Shown one piece after another: positions 33,874 to 46,805 of a stretch of DNA of 64,000 nucleotides. Under the pieces are notes generated by a model. The model ran no database searches. It had not been told where the DNA came from and saw only the letters and a program-made list of their open reading frames with translations. Source of the stretch: Gordionus sp. m RMFG-2023 (lineage: Eukaryota > Nematomorpha > Gordioida > Chordodea > Parachordodidae); the NCBI RefSeq assembly GCF_954871325.1, contig NC_088777.1:54474703-54538702 (forward strand). The letters run 5' to 3'. The position numbers were made by a program, and so were the translations under genes. Position 1 is the stretch's first letter. Each line of letters begins with the position of its first letter.

Positions 33874-35296
33874 TATCAAAACCAAGAATGAATATTTTCA
33901 GTCAAAATAAATTAGCTTTTATTTGATATCCATATCGATTTATATGTTTATAAAAATATTCCTGACCCCCCAAGACCTAGACCCACCCGCTTAAAGTGAT
34001 TATTATTATTACAATAAAAAAATATTTTAATTACCTTTTATTTGATACCCATATCAAAAAAACTATATTTTTTACCCCCCCCTCTTCATCCACCCCCCAG
34101 ACCAAGTCATACCCATCGAGGCCAAGAATGAATGCATGGAGTCAAAAAATATTTAAATTAGCTTTTATTTGATACCCATATCAAAAAAAACATATTTTTT
34201 ACCCCGCCCCCCTTCATCCACCCACAGACCAGGTCACACCCATCAAGGCCAAGAATAAATGCTTTCAGGCAAAAGAAATTTAAATTAGCTTTTATTTGAT
34301 ACCCATATCGATTTTTATGTTTATAAAAATATTCCTGACCCCCCAAGACCTAGACCCACCCGCTTAAAGTGATTATTATTATTACAATAAAAAAATATTT
34401 TAATTACCTTTTATTTGATACCCATATCAAAAAAACTTATTTTTTACCTCCCCCCTTCATCCACCCCCAGACCAAGTCACACCCATCAAGACCAAGAATA
34501 AATGCTTTCAGGCAAAAGAAATTTAAATTAGCTTTTATTTGACACCCATATCGATTTTTATGTTTATAAAAATATTCCTGACCCCCCAAGACCTAGACCC
34601 ACCCGCTTAAAGTGATTATTAGTATTACAATAAAAAAATATTTTTATTACCTTTTATTTGATACCCATATCAAAAAAACTATATTTTTTACCCTCCCCCC
34701 CCTCTTCATCCACCCCCCAGACCAAGTCATACCCATCGAGACCAAGAATGAATGCTTAGAGTCAAAAGATATTTAAATTACCTTTTTTTTGATACCCATA
34801 TCAAAAAAACTATTTTTTAACCCCACCCTCCTCTAACCGCCCCCCCCAAGACCAAGTCATAACCCACCAAGACCAAGAATAAATGCTTTCAGTCAAAAGA
34901 TATTTAAATTAGCTTTTGTTTGATACCCATATCGATATTTTATGTTTATAAAAATATTCCTGACCCCCCAGACCTAGACTCGCCCATTATGGCGGAGATA
35001 TTGACCTCCAGTTGTATAGATCTTTTTATTAGCTCTCGATTGATACCCTATGTTAGACCTAACTTATTTCATAAGACTAATAAAACAACATTGAAAATTT
35101 ATAAATAACAATAAAATTAAAAAGAAATAAAACGAAACGCGCGTAAAACGCTTTTTAAAATAAGATTCCTCTTTATCACGGTAAAACGTGATAATACCGT
35201 ATTATCATTCCTTAACTTAAAACCCTAAATTTTTAGTTATCCCTTTAAAACCCGTGAAGATCCCGGATAGTCATGATCCCTTTAAAATTTACGACA
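33874..35296. repeat. Right inverted end of the Ginger-like element
   Basis: Reverse complement of the left end, with about one more higher-order repeat unit. The runs of C are the complement of the G-rich motifs on the left. It ends CCCTTTAAAATTTACGACA at 35296. Confidence 0.88.
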
Positions 35297-36507
35297 TATA
35301 CATAACCAAATATAAAATAAACATCTCCTGATAGCTATGAATAATAATACTCCGCTAATTACTTATATTTATCTGAATATAAATTATAATAACAAATATG
35401 AAAAATAATAAAAAATATATTCAATTAAAAAAAACTCACTTCTATTAAAATTAGTAATGCTTTTTTTAACAATAATTATTCCTCAATTTAGGCTCCACTA
35501 ATATTCTCATGTTTATCTATTGAAATTGTTTTCGTTCATTATCCTCAGAGTTTTGTTACGTTAATAATATAGTCCAAAGTTCTAACGATGGCTATTCTCT
35601 GTCCAATAATACTGCTACATCCAAAAATTGTTTCTCCTTAAGCTTGAAAATCTTTTAAAATGTTCTAGTGTCTATTGTTTGAATTTAATGGCCTCTTGTA
35701 AAATCTGTTTATCTCTATTAAATGATTATTTCAATCTATTAACTACTGCCTATAATTATTGATAGTTGCTTTTCGATTATCCTTTAATTTCTTCTAAAAT
35801 TTTATTTTTTTTGTTTAGAACCTCTAACATCTTCTAAAAATCTTTGGTAGTACAATGTGGTTTATCAAATAGATAAAGTTATATAATAAATAAATAAAGA
35901 TTTGCTTAAAAAATTCTCTATTCGCCTAATATGGCTTGTAGCTCTCTCTAGTTTCTATCTTGGCCTTTTGCTATCTAACGAGAAGCTAATGGTTAGCAAA
36001 GAATATAGACTAGAATGACTTATGTCTATCCCATAAATTTAAAAGATACGAGACTCTAACTCTAAGGGGACTTCGTTCTAGCTGTTTATATTTTAAAGGA
36101 CATTAAGTCGCTATAGTAAAATTATCTTAATCAATATAGAGTTAGCTAACTTTCATAATCTTATAAAATTCATCCCCTTATACCTATGTGATGGAAAAAG
36201 ACCAGATAGGCTAACAACATCCTTAGATTTGTAGAAAAAACCTTATTTGTATTTTAGCTGAAAGGTCAAAAATTAGAAATTGGTAATATATTGATAACCA
36301 AAATAAAATTTTCAATTGTATAAATATTTAGTCAAAAAATGAGATATATTTTTATATATACTATAATAGGTTACGAAAACAAGTAAATTTTTGAAGGGGG
36401 TAACGTCGCCATACCTATCTTGAGTCTATTTTATTATTTCTATTAATTTATATAATCCTTTTATTAATTAAGTGAATAATTTGAATTTTATATTAACAAT
36501 TAATTAG
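35297..36507 (+). other. Intron sequence
   Basis: AT-rich. The part from 35460 to 36200 is less AT-rich and may be a decayed element, but no domain is recognisable on either strand. It ends with the acceptor AACAATTAATTAG before 36508. Confidence 0.5.
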
Positions 36508-36624
36508 AAAAATCAACCGATATATATTGTGATCGACATAGGTTATGTCTATTTAATTCTTACTGTAAAGACAATTTATGCGTATGTAACCCAAACTCTT
36601 ATTTTAATGGATTCTGTTTTCTAA
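36508..36624 (+). CDS. EB-like six-cysteine module exon 3
   Basis: Encodes 39 residues with C-x5-C-x5-C-x4-C-x-C-x9-C (YCDRHRLCLFNSYCKDNLC). The donor is CTAA|GTAAAT. Reading through the donor meets a stop within a few codons, which supports splicing there. The exon is phase 1 at both ends and 117 bp long, so it joins in frame to its neighbours at 26504-26626 and 37592-37708. Confidence 0.78.
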   Translation, partial: KNQPIYIVIDIGYVYLILTVKTIYAYVTQTLILMDSVF

Positions 36625-37591
36625 GTAAATAGTATTATATATTTTAATTAATGTATATGATAAAATATCTAGGCTAAAAATTATCACATGAATTCACAAT
36701 AATTCATAAATGTAGATACCATTTGATTAAAATAATTTGATGTTTATCATAATTTATATGTTTTATTAAATATTAAATGTGCAGTTTAAATATTTTTATT
36801 ATTTTCAGAAACTATGCAAATAATTAAATCAGATTTTTACTAGATTAGTTAATTAAAATTATCTAGAGGCTAATCTATTTACAAGCTATTGAAAATTTTA
36901 AATAAATATTTTATTATATTTTTTTTTCAAATATTCTTTATATCGTTATAAGTCGTATTTATATCCATTATACAATTTTCGAAATGTTTCGGAATGATTT
37001 TATTTTTAATAGGTTTTACGTTATCTTGATTGTTCTTTTGTACTTGAATAGTTTAATTTTTAACTAAAATAGTTTGATCTTAAACATGTTCTTCACATAT
37101 TCCTCTTCTAAAAAATTGTGCTCGCATCTGAATTATAAAAATTATATTTCTCGAGTTTGCTTCAATAATATCATTTGTATTAACTATCGATGATCCTTTT
37201 TTTTATCTGGACTAAATCCTTTATTATTATTTCTAATATCAATTTGAAAGAATAAATTTACTTTCTTTTTTTATAAGGATACCTTTGTCCCAGATATTTA
37301 ATTTTATAAATTGCCTAATAATTTAAGTTTTAAATCATAATATTTGAAAGCCTATATTTAAAAACTATTTTAAAAAACTACTTTAAGTAAAACCAATTAA
37401 ATTTCAAGAAGTAAGCTTAAAATTTTTTTATTAGCTTTATGATCAAGATATTTTGCGTGTATTCCTCAATCACCTATCTCTTCGATCCTTAGTCAATAAC
37501 ATATTTAATATAATATGTTAATAGTATGTTATTGATACAAAACAAATTAATATTTATTATTTATAATGTTGTTTACTAATAATTTATGAAG
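36625..37591 (+). other. Intron sequence
   Basis: AT-rich, no recognisable gene. Bounded by the donor GTAAATAG at 36625 and the acceptor AATTTATGAAG at 37591. Confidence 0.65.
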
Positions 37592-37708
37592 AAAAAGTTA
37601 ACAGTGAAGCTTGTGAAAGAAATGCTGAATGTTTAAGTAATTATTGCAATGACAAAATATGCAAATGTTCTTTAGGATACTATTTCATAAATGCGATCTG
37701 CCGTGAAG
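37592..37708 (+). CDS. EB-like six-cysteine module exon 4
   Basis: 39 residues with C-x5-C-x4-C-x4-C-x-C-x10-C (CERNAECLSNYCNDKICKC). It is 117 bp, phase 1 at both ends, with donor GAAG|GTATTT. Its spacing is identical to that of the minus-strand module at 63153-63269, which shares the LSN(Y/F)C core. The two are probably close paralogs within the duplicated gene family. Confidence 0.8.
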
Positions 37709-38880
37709 GTATTTTTAATTTTTAACATTGTTAGTTACATGTTAAGAGTTACTTTTAGGAAACTTTATTGTAACTAGTGAAAAATGTAACAGCTTGATAC
37801 CAGTAAAATTATCTAAAAATGCAATTATAAATGTATATTTACAATGTTATTTTATATTTCTTAAACCTCTATTCCTTCTTTGAATGACCTTACGTCTTCA
37901 TATGTTTAAATTAAATCCTATTTTTAATTTTAAATTCATATTAATAATAAAATTTTGTGTGAATAATATAAGTTTAATATACTAAAGGGAATAATCCTTT
38001 TTACCAAATCTTTTATAATTTTGATAAAATATAATATTTTATTCTAAATATTTTACGTATATTTTATTTTAAGTTTCTTAATTAAATAATAAATATTGTT
38101 TGTAATAAATTTTCTTTAATAAACTTTGATCCGGGATTTTCACACATGAATTCAGAATCTATCATATTTAAATAATCTACAAGTGCCATTAGTTTAAAAA
38201 AGATATATTTTTGCCGGAAATATGCTATAAAAGTTAAAGAGTTTATACCATATGAATTTAAAATTTCACGATAAATTTTTGTTACCATCATTTTCTCTCT
38301 TTAATTTCATTTATTACATTATTTTCCTTGATTTGTATAAAATTACCTTTTATATTTTATCAAATTATGCAATATAATTTTTTAATATAATTAATGCGGT
38401 GATGTATTATAATATTTTATTCCAAAATTGTACCATGCATTAAGTTTAGCATTCTTAAATTAAAATGATTGATAAACATAAAAATTCACTTTACCCTACT
38501 GTAAGGGCCCATTAAATTATAAAATGATAGGCTTTTTAATGATGGAGAATAGATAGAAGGTAGATATTGAAAATTATATGTAGTTTTTGATGATTAGTTT
38601 CAATGTTAGCAATAATAAGAAATAAGTATTTATAATCAGTAAATTTTTTGTTTATTTATTTCTGTTTTTTTCCAAAGCTGACGATTAATCGTTAAACCAA
38701 ATATATAAATAAATAATTAATAAGTACAACTTTTGAATTATCTTTTAAATTTTTGATAAATAACTAACACATTTAATCCTCTCACAAATTTACAATCTCT
38801 AAATGTCTGATTATCATTGACTTATTTTCGAAAAACGGTAGTATATTCTTATTAAAATATGTTTTTATGCACATTTCTAG
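37709..38880 (+). other. Intron sequence
   Basis: AT-rich with no recognisable coding region. The minus-strand 69-codon frame at 38082-38291 shows no family resemblance. It ends with a good pyrimidine-rich acceptor (ACATTTCTAG) at 38880. Confidence 0.6.
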
Positions 38881-39009
38881 GCAGCCAGATTGGAAGTGCC
38901 TGTTACCGAAACGTTGAATGTAATGTAGTTGATCCAAATAGTTATTGCTTTAAAAATATATGTGCTTGTAAAATATATTTTATATATAAGAATGGATTAT
39001 GCATACCAA
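38881..39009 (+). CDS. EB-like six-cysteine module exon 5
   Basis: 43 residues with C-x5-C-x8-C-x4-C-x-C-x10-C (CYRNVECNVVDPNSYCFKNI). The acceptor is TTTCTAG and the donor CCAA|GTAAAC, with phase 1 at both ends and 129 bp. The wider third spacing (x8) matches the minus-strand exon at 63576-63707. An open frame runs on to 39137 without further cysteines. That could be a terminal exon tail if the donor is unused, but the donor fits all the other exons, so splicing is preferred. No later exon was found inside the window. Confidence 0.78.
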
Positions 39010-40510
39010 GTAAACTATTAGATTATTTATATAATTATATTACTTTTAAAAGTAATGACAACGCAAATGAGCATATATTTTATACATATCACGATTCCCG
39101 AGATGAATCTGTTGATTTATTCTATTGGAAGGAATAATGTATTGAAGTTGGTTGAAACAGAAGTTAAAATAAATAAAATATTAAATAATTATTATAATAG
39201 TTCTAATGTTTTTGGGGTTACCCCTGTTGGATTAATATAATTCTTTTCTTTAGATTGGTAAAATATAATTATTTTATTTTAGATTTTATATTTTATTATA
39301 TATATATATATTAAAAAATGGAATTTAATACAAATGACATGTAAAAAAAATTAACGCATATAAAAATTGAGTGTATATATATATAATTTAAAACAAACAA
39401 CTGGATGAAAAAAAATTTATAAATCGGTTTACTTGCATTGCGTGGAACCATGAATAGCAGTGATATCATTTTGATGACTGATCATCGTAATGTCTTGAAA
39501 TAGAATTGTCATTAAGATTACCACTTATTTGACTTAATTTTCTACTTAATAATGTGCTAAATTTAAAAAATTTCTCATATGATAACTAGGATAAACTACA
39601 TTAGCAATCTGAATATTTGTATATTTTCAAATTTTATATTGAATAAGTGCTAAACATATGTTGGAACGCGCCAAAAAATGAATAAAAGTGTAGTCCTATG
39701 CTACTGGAAGACCAGAGGACAGGCTCACGCTATGAAATCTTCTGTAATTGATTGGTGGTATACATGATTATAATCTAGATGATTCTTGAGATGCTGACAC
39801 TTTTAAATGCGTTATATGATTTAAGTTATCAATATTAGTATGCCGTTGGAGGCGCATTAGGGAATATTTACAAAGCAGAAGAAAAGGATAAAATGGTAAA
39901 AAACAATTAATACATTGAAAAGGAAGTGAGATATTGCAGCCAAGTATATAAAGAATAAACAAAATAAAAGTTAATTTTAGGTCCTTTTAATCTTACAGAC
40001 AGTTGAAAATATAGTTATTTTTTGAGTGTTATTAATATGGTTTATTGATTAGTTTGGAATAGATGAATAAGGAAGAATCGCAGTGTAAAAATGGATTAAA
40101 CTTTAAGAAGATGTGATTGAAAGGTAACAGAATTACAGGTTCAGGAGTTAATTAATGGATGCACATATATCGATGTAAATAAATCAATATATGGGTCTGA
40201 TAGGCAGAATTATTAAATAATCGAGCGTTGAGGTTGTTAGAATGCCAAAGGAGAACTTCCGGGGAAGAAAAATAGGAATAAGACAGAATTATGAGTTCAA
40301 GGGAGAGGATGATGAAGTATTAATTCCGGTTGAATAGATTATGCTTCAGAAATGCCGTCAGATAAATTTTTGATTGTGGAAAATTTAGACATAAAGCTCA
40401 TTATTGTACTATGAAACAAGTAAGATAAAGATCACATTGTGACTCATTTGGTCATTAAAAGTAAAATATACGAACAGTAGAACAACAAAGGAGGTTTTTT
40501 TTTACAGAGA
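39010..40510. other. Stretch with possible decayed retroelement pieces
   Basis: Contains LMTDHRNVLK near 39470 on the plus strand, reminiscent of the RNase H TDH motif, in an otherwise unreadable context. From about 39960 the plus strand becomes A/G-rich and leads into the gag-like remains at 40360-41760. No host exon is recognised. Confidence 0.35.
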
Positions 40511-41760
40511 GGGATCTGTCAGTCAAATGTTGAGATTATTGCGAGGGAGAAATGGAAGATGATATTATGCCTAATATTAAAGGAACTGGACTAAATATGG
40601 AGGTTTTAGATGCCAAAAAGTGGGACATGTGGTAAGTGAATAAAGGAATTTGTGATTATATGATGAAAGAGAATATAAAATACAATTGACAGTGTTTTCT
40701 AAGGGGATAATAAATAATAAGAAGTAATATGTTACAAGATTGGGTGTTACATTATCTTTGTCCTAGAGTGAAGATAAATTTCAATGAAGAATGGTTCCTT
40801 TTATGTTTCTAAGTAATGGGGTTAATATTATATATTTATTTATATATATAAAAATATTAGTTCACTTTCTAGGCTTCTTTATTATCTCAATCAGGCGAAA
40901 AAACCTAAAATAAAATAAAAAATTTTAATAATATAAAATTTCTAAAATAATACAATTTTATTTATTTAGATTCAATGATCAAGTAAATATTTATAAGCTT
41001 TATTTATTGTTTAACGCCTATCCATTATACACATATACAACTAACTATACATTAAATATGTATGGAAATACCTCTTCAACAGTTCTCATGTTTTTGATAT
41101 GTTACTTTAGATATCAAAGTATTTGGCCAGGAAGAGAAAATGGAATTAAGTATGAAAAGGTATAAATTGAAGCAATATTAGATAAGAGAGTGGAAGTATA
41201 TATTTATAAATTATCAATCAAAATATAGAAGCAGTGTTGAGGTGGGACCACAACATTTGATTATTTCTATGGTATAGTTTTTGGGGAGTATTTTACTAAT
41301 GAGGAATATGCAATGGAGTTAGCGAGTGAGACTATGTTGCTGTGAATTTTAACCATGTTAAATTGTGGAGAAAGGGTGAAAAATATAAGAGTGAACTAAC
41401 TATTGGGAAATAATTCTAGAAGAGAAATAGGGGAATAGAAAAAAAATGGGGGAAAATAATTGTACGAACGAAATTGGATGGAGTAGGTGTAAAATAAGCG
41501 AGAATAGTTTCTGGCATGAAGATAGTTAGGTTATATAAGGTAATCGTTATATTAAGAGAAGAGAGGAGACAGGAAAGACTGGGAAAAAACTATTTCAAGA
41601 TCACAGGGATCAAGGAATGATAAATAATGACACGAATAACGGTGAAAAAGAGTTGCAATTTAATGAAGAAATCGGAAGAAAATTCGGAATGAAGAGAGTG
41701 CAAGAGGGAGTTCGGAGATTAGTACAGACAAACAATAAATGAGAAAAGATACTTAAAAAA
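40360..41760 (+). pseudogene. Gag-like retroelement remains (fossil)
   Basis: The plus strand encodes two zinc-knuckle-like pieces: CGKFRHKAHYC near 40395 and RCQKVGHV near 40615. Acidic and basic stretches follow, with one readable phrase (FGEYFTNEEYAMELASE near 41290). The remains are heavily broken and the family is uncertain, most likely an LTR element. From 40511 they are mirrored at 59280-60535. Confidence 0.5.
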
Positions 41761-43059
41761 TTTCCTGCTTATGATTAAAGTACCTTTGTGGTTACATTAA
41801 TATTAAATATGTTATTTTCCTTTAAATAAATGCTTGGCAATATATTTATTATTTTGAATGACTTCACGCCAATAATTTCGTACAATTAGCTATAAATGGT
41901 CGCAGTAAAAGTTTCGCCAAAATGAATTCTCTAACGATATTTACTTCTCTATAAATGTTTCGTTATAAAAATCAACGGAATATATTTCGCTTACTGGTAA
42001 AAAATTCCTCCGCGATAAACGTCATTCGCGATAAATGTTTTCCTGAAATGATGTGATACATACCTATTTCTATCACTTGGAAGTAAAATTTTAACCTATA
42101 ATTAAATTTATAATAATTTGCAAAAAATATATAATCTGGAATATATCTAATTATTAAATTGTACAAAATAATCATAATAGAAAAGCTATACTTTCAAAGT
42201 GTGAAAGACCTGGACATCTCATCTTATATTATTGCTTGTTTTGAGCCTAATTAATAAAATAAATAATTAAAATAAAGCTATAATTATTGTAAAAATTAGC
42301 AAGGCTACCACTCTTATATATATGATTTACGCTAAATAATATGCACTAAAATTATTTAGTATAAGAAGCCTGCTTTTATAAGACGTGAACAAGATCTATA
42401 AATTTCCCCCCTTTATTAAAGCTCGTAAATCTTTTATTTAATAAAACAAAAGGCTAAAATATATTTATTCATATGAATAAAATTTATATACATAAATATC
42501 TAATATTATTTGCCTTAAATATTTTTTCAAATTTCCTGCTACTGCTAATTTGTGGCCATATTTTTCAACCTTATTTGAGAATATTCCCTAGTTTTCGCAA
42601 TTTTGTGTTCACAAAATATACAATGAATAAATTTATTTAAAGTGGTGTTTGATAGATCGTGAATAATTTTTATTTAATTTAAAGTGCAAAATAGTTGTTT
42701 AAATATTAATTAATATTTTTTTAGCTTTATATAACTAAAATTGTTTATTTTGAAAAATATGATATAACAAAATATATTATTATTATTTTATTTAGATTAA
42801 GGCAGTTTTGAACAAAAAAATTTCGAATATATTTATCCTACCAGAAGTATTTTGGAAGTATTTATTATTATCATGTTTTAATTTATCATTATTTACATTC
42901 ATTTTTATATTATTAATTCATAGGTATAATATGAACGGGAGAATGAGATGATGATTCTATTAAATAAGACAATTTAGCATCAAAATTTTTTTAACAATCA
43001 ACTTTTATGTCATTAATATTATATATATTAGAAAAATTAATTCCTAATAGTATTTCAAA

Positions 43060-44560
43060 ATTTGGATTTTATATATTAAAATCACCAAGTTCAAGATCGT
43101 CTATTAACCTTTATGCTGGCTTTCGTTCCCTCGTTGAATATCGGGGTTGAATTCCTTCTTGACTTGGTTCAATTGTTTCTATTTTTTTATCTTCTCCTAA
43201 CTTAATATAGTTATCTACTATTATTGATTTCGTTTTAATTGGTACTTCCCTTGTTCATAGTTGGTCGGAATGTTTTCGTACTCTCTTCATTATAAGAGAA
43301 TTTAGTTCGTTGATTTATTATCTTTATTTATGCCAACCTTTTTAAACTGAGTTTTTTATCCAAACTAAATAGTCGTCTCCATAATATCTAAGTATGCTTT
43401 AGTCTAACAGGTTAGGTTTCACTAAAGAAGTTTCTAATTTTTCAGTAATAGAAGGTTTAACCCAGTCCAAAAATGTATTTAGTCTCTTTCCCATAAATAG
43501 TTTTGCTAGTATTCGTCCAGGTAATGAGTGTTGCTAATTTCTATACATAAATAACACTTCATTTAGGCATTTCCATCATGTATTTGTTCTCCTCTGTGAA
43601 ATATCTAATTTTCAGTGTTAATCTATTTTTTTTATTAAACCAATATTTCTCGGATGGTACGGTGTTGTTTCTATATGTTGTTTATTTTTGTTTTTACACC
43701 ATTTACCAAAATTCATTTTAAATAAATTTATTTTCCGTTACAATTTAAAGTGAAATACCATTTCGAGTAACGGATCTTGAGTACGCATCGATTCTTACAA
43801 GCCAATAAATTCCGTCCAATGGTTAAAATCTAATACCCTTTTCCAGGGTTGCGATAGTGGATTCCATGGTTATACGGCAAACTTGGTATATCTCTGCGTT
43901 GTTTTTGTCATTTAATACATCTGTTAACTAGTTTTTCCACATCTTTATCTAATTGTTCCCACCCACCATATATAATTTCTCATAATGAATTTCATTGATG
44001 AATTACACGGATGTTCCGTATGCAATATATTTAAAACTCTTTTTTGAAGTGAATACCGAATGATTAATCTGCCATTCCAAAATAAAATACCATCATCATT
44101 TACTATTACATTTATTTTTGTTCTAAAGTGTAATTCTGGGGACTGATTCTATATTTCTACCATTTGTTAATATTTTAACTCTTTTTAAAATTGGATCATT
44201 TCCGTTTCTTCTATAATAGAGTTAATGTGTCATAAGTAATATATTTCACTATTTTATTTTCTTTTGTCATTCTATCATCATTTTACTATATTGGATTTAC
44301 AATAAAGCATCTGTAATTATATTAATATCGCCATTCTTGTACATAATATAATCATATGCAGATAATTTGTTGGTCCAACTTTATATGAGCTTAAATCTCT
44401 GTTATTGCCATATATCTTTATTAGAGATTTGTGGTCCATTCGTAATATAAAATTACGCCGATATAAATAATGAAATTTCACGCCGTTTATTATTGCTTTC
44501 GCTTCTTTGTCTATTTTAGAATAATTCATTCAGCGTCTTGTAAAGTTCTTGAGGTGTAAA
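43060..44560 (-). pseudogene. Ty3/gypsy pol remains in the left arm (fossil)
   Basis: RNase H sequence (NYSKIDKEAKAI, LRMDHKSLI near 44400-44530) followed by integrase-region sequence and a pol tail. It is a mirror image of 56480-58020. Heavily broken, old and without recognisable LTRs. Confidence 0.75.
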
Positions 44561-45117
44561 AATTATATGCTATTAAAAAAAACTACAATGTATTATGAAA
44601 ATAAGCAGAATTTTACTCTTAAAATAAACATTGGTTACTAGAAATGATAAAGATAGTGAGAATAATTAACTTATAGATATATTATGAAAATAATTATCTG
44701 CATTTTTTTCTTTCTACAAGTATTGCAGATTGAAATATCCCTGTTCCCCAACCTCATAGGATTTTCCATCTTAAATTTAACGTTTTCTTTCTTTCTAGTA
44801 TGCATTCTTTGATTAAAATCTTATTCAGTATTAATAAAATCTGCTAAATCGATATTTTAGACCTTAATATATACCACAAAGATATCCATTCATATATATA
44901 TATAGGAGATTTTTATTTTGATTATATTATGCTTCAACCTGCCAAGATTCTTAATATTTTATATCTCAAATCATTTTGATTCTATTTAAATATCTCTATT
45001 TTTATTATTATTATTATTAAAATTATTTTTAAATACAGAGAAAACATTATTGAAAATGAAATAAAAATATTTCTTTATGTGAATATATCTTATGATATAT
45101 CGAAAAATATCAAATTA

Positions 45118-45249
45118 ATGCTCCTGGAGAATGTAATTTTACCATATTTTGGACAAGATACACATATTATCTTGAAAGAGGAAGATTTATTTATTTACAC
45201 TATACAGGGTATACGTATGCATAATATATTCCTATTTCTATTTAGTTAA
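45118..45249 (+). CDS. Unidentified short frame kept in both arms
   Basis: A 44-codon frame starting MLLENVILPYFGQDTHIILK. The mirror copy starts at 55948 on the minus strand, keeps start, frame and stop, and shows about three synonymous and three amino-acid changes. It is too short to prove coding and no family is recognised. It may be a retroelement piece. Confidence 0.25.
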   Translation: MLLENVILPYFGQDTHIILKEEDLFIYTIQGIRMHNIFLFLFS

Positions 45250-46805
45250 AATATAACATCTCAATATTCAATTATGAGTATCTTAAATATAACCATCATA
45301 TTTATTTTCAATATAATTTAGTTCGTCAATGGCTTGTATTTTTAAAATTGAAATTTAATAATAAATTTAGTTTATAAAATTATAAAGTTCAAATCTTGAT
45401 AATGTCGGAAATTAGTATCGCATTAGAGGATTTAGTCATTGCACTAAGTTTTAAATGAATCGGTAATTTTTTGATATCTGGATAAACAATGTAATTTAAA
45501 ATCTTTCATAATTTTGATGTTATATTTTAATTAAGTAAAGTATATATTTAGTGATTTCAAATGAACAAGTAATAGGATCACAATTTTAGATCATAATATT
45601 TTTATTTATCTCCTAATTTTTTAACTGTTTATTATTAAAATAATTTTTCAAATATTTATTTTACACTTATATACAATTTAAATACAATATAAATTAATAC
45701 GATAATCAAGAAAGTTGAACAAAATATAAGTAATCATCTTAAAATAATTTGATGTATAATGCATATTTAAAGTATATTCAATGCATTTCCATTCTTTATA
45801 ATTTTAATTTAGGCTCATTATTGACACAATAATTATATTATTGTTTAAATACTTTTTAAAAATTTTAGATAGAAAATGTTATCAAAATGAACTAGCACCC
45901 AACAAGTGTTTTTAAATTATTCAATCACTAGAAAATCTTAAACATTAACCTCAATATAATATGTTTAAACAAACTAATTTGATATATATTTATTGTTATA
46001 GAAAAAATATATATTATTCATTATTGCAGAAATATTATTTTTAATAAATTTATTCAATTATATAATATAATATGTATAAGAAAATATAATGTATATACAA
46101 ATATAAAGTAAAATCTATAAAAAATAGTTGCCAAAATTATAAAATAGTTATGTAAATTATATAAAAGATTAGCTAATATCATATTTGTGTTATATTTGTT
46201 TTTATTCTGTTTCTTCTAGTCAAAGCTGTATGTTGGACATGAATCTTTGATATCGATAATAAGTTTTTTTGATGAAATTGAGTTGGGGTTCTAAATTTCT
46301 TTAATTTATGATAAAATAATCTTGTTCCTTTTAATAAAAACGCTTTATCATTATATAATTGTATAAATCATCAGCATCCTCTGATGTCATTAATTCTACT
46401 TCAATAGTTATATTATTATCATTATTATTGGATAATGTTTCAATTTCATGGAAGCTATTCGAATTTTCATTGATTAAAATCATTATCAATATTTTTCAAG
46501 GGTAGATAAAATGAGGGGCTTAGGCAACATTCGCCTAAAGTTAAATGGAAAGTTATAACTGTCTTGTGTAGTAATTTATATGCTTAAATAAATATTTTAT
46601 TAAACATATTAGCAACATATTAATCTGATGCTGGCATAGTGAACCTTTTGAAGCTTTTATTCAAAATTTAAGTGAACATGATATGTATATTGTGATACAT
46701 ATTTATTGGTAATTTTTTCTTTCACGGGAAAAATATAATTTTTTGGTAATAAAATTTATCACTTTAATTATAATTTCTAACAAAGTGTTTTAGAATATAT
46801 TCTAA

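Larger units (their letters stand above)
26690..35296 (-). mobile_element. Ginger-like DNA transposon with long repeat-filled inverted ends
   Basis: The ends begin TGTCGTAAATTTTAAAGGGA on the left and its reverse complement on the right, flanked by TATA on both sides (26686-26689 and 35297-35300), a possible 4-bp target duplication. The inverted ends extend about 1.0 kb on the left and 1.4 kb on the right. The interior carries a minus-strand integrase-type transposase (28181-28928) closest to KRBA2/GIN-type integrases of Ginger cut-and-paste elements, which as I recall have TGT-starting ends and short target duplications. The element lies in an intron of the EB-like locus. Its interior also holds remains of a hAT transposon and smaller repeats, so it is composite. 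Confidence 0.7.

Noticed and set aside
34158-35108. Frames in the Ginger-like right arm (34158-34346 and 34920-35108)
   Set aside because: They are translations of the tandem subterminal repeats and show no protein-like conservation.
39010-39137. Read-through of the exon at 38881 as a terminal coding exon
   Set aside because: The donor at 39010 has the same phase and form as in all the other modules, and the read-through part lacks cysteines. It is kept only as an alternative.
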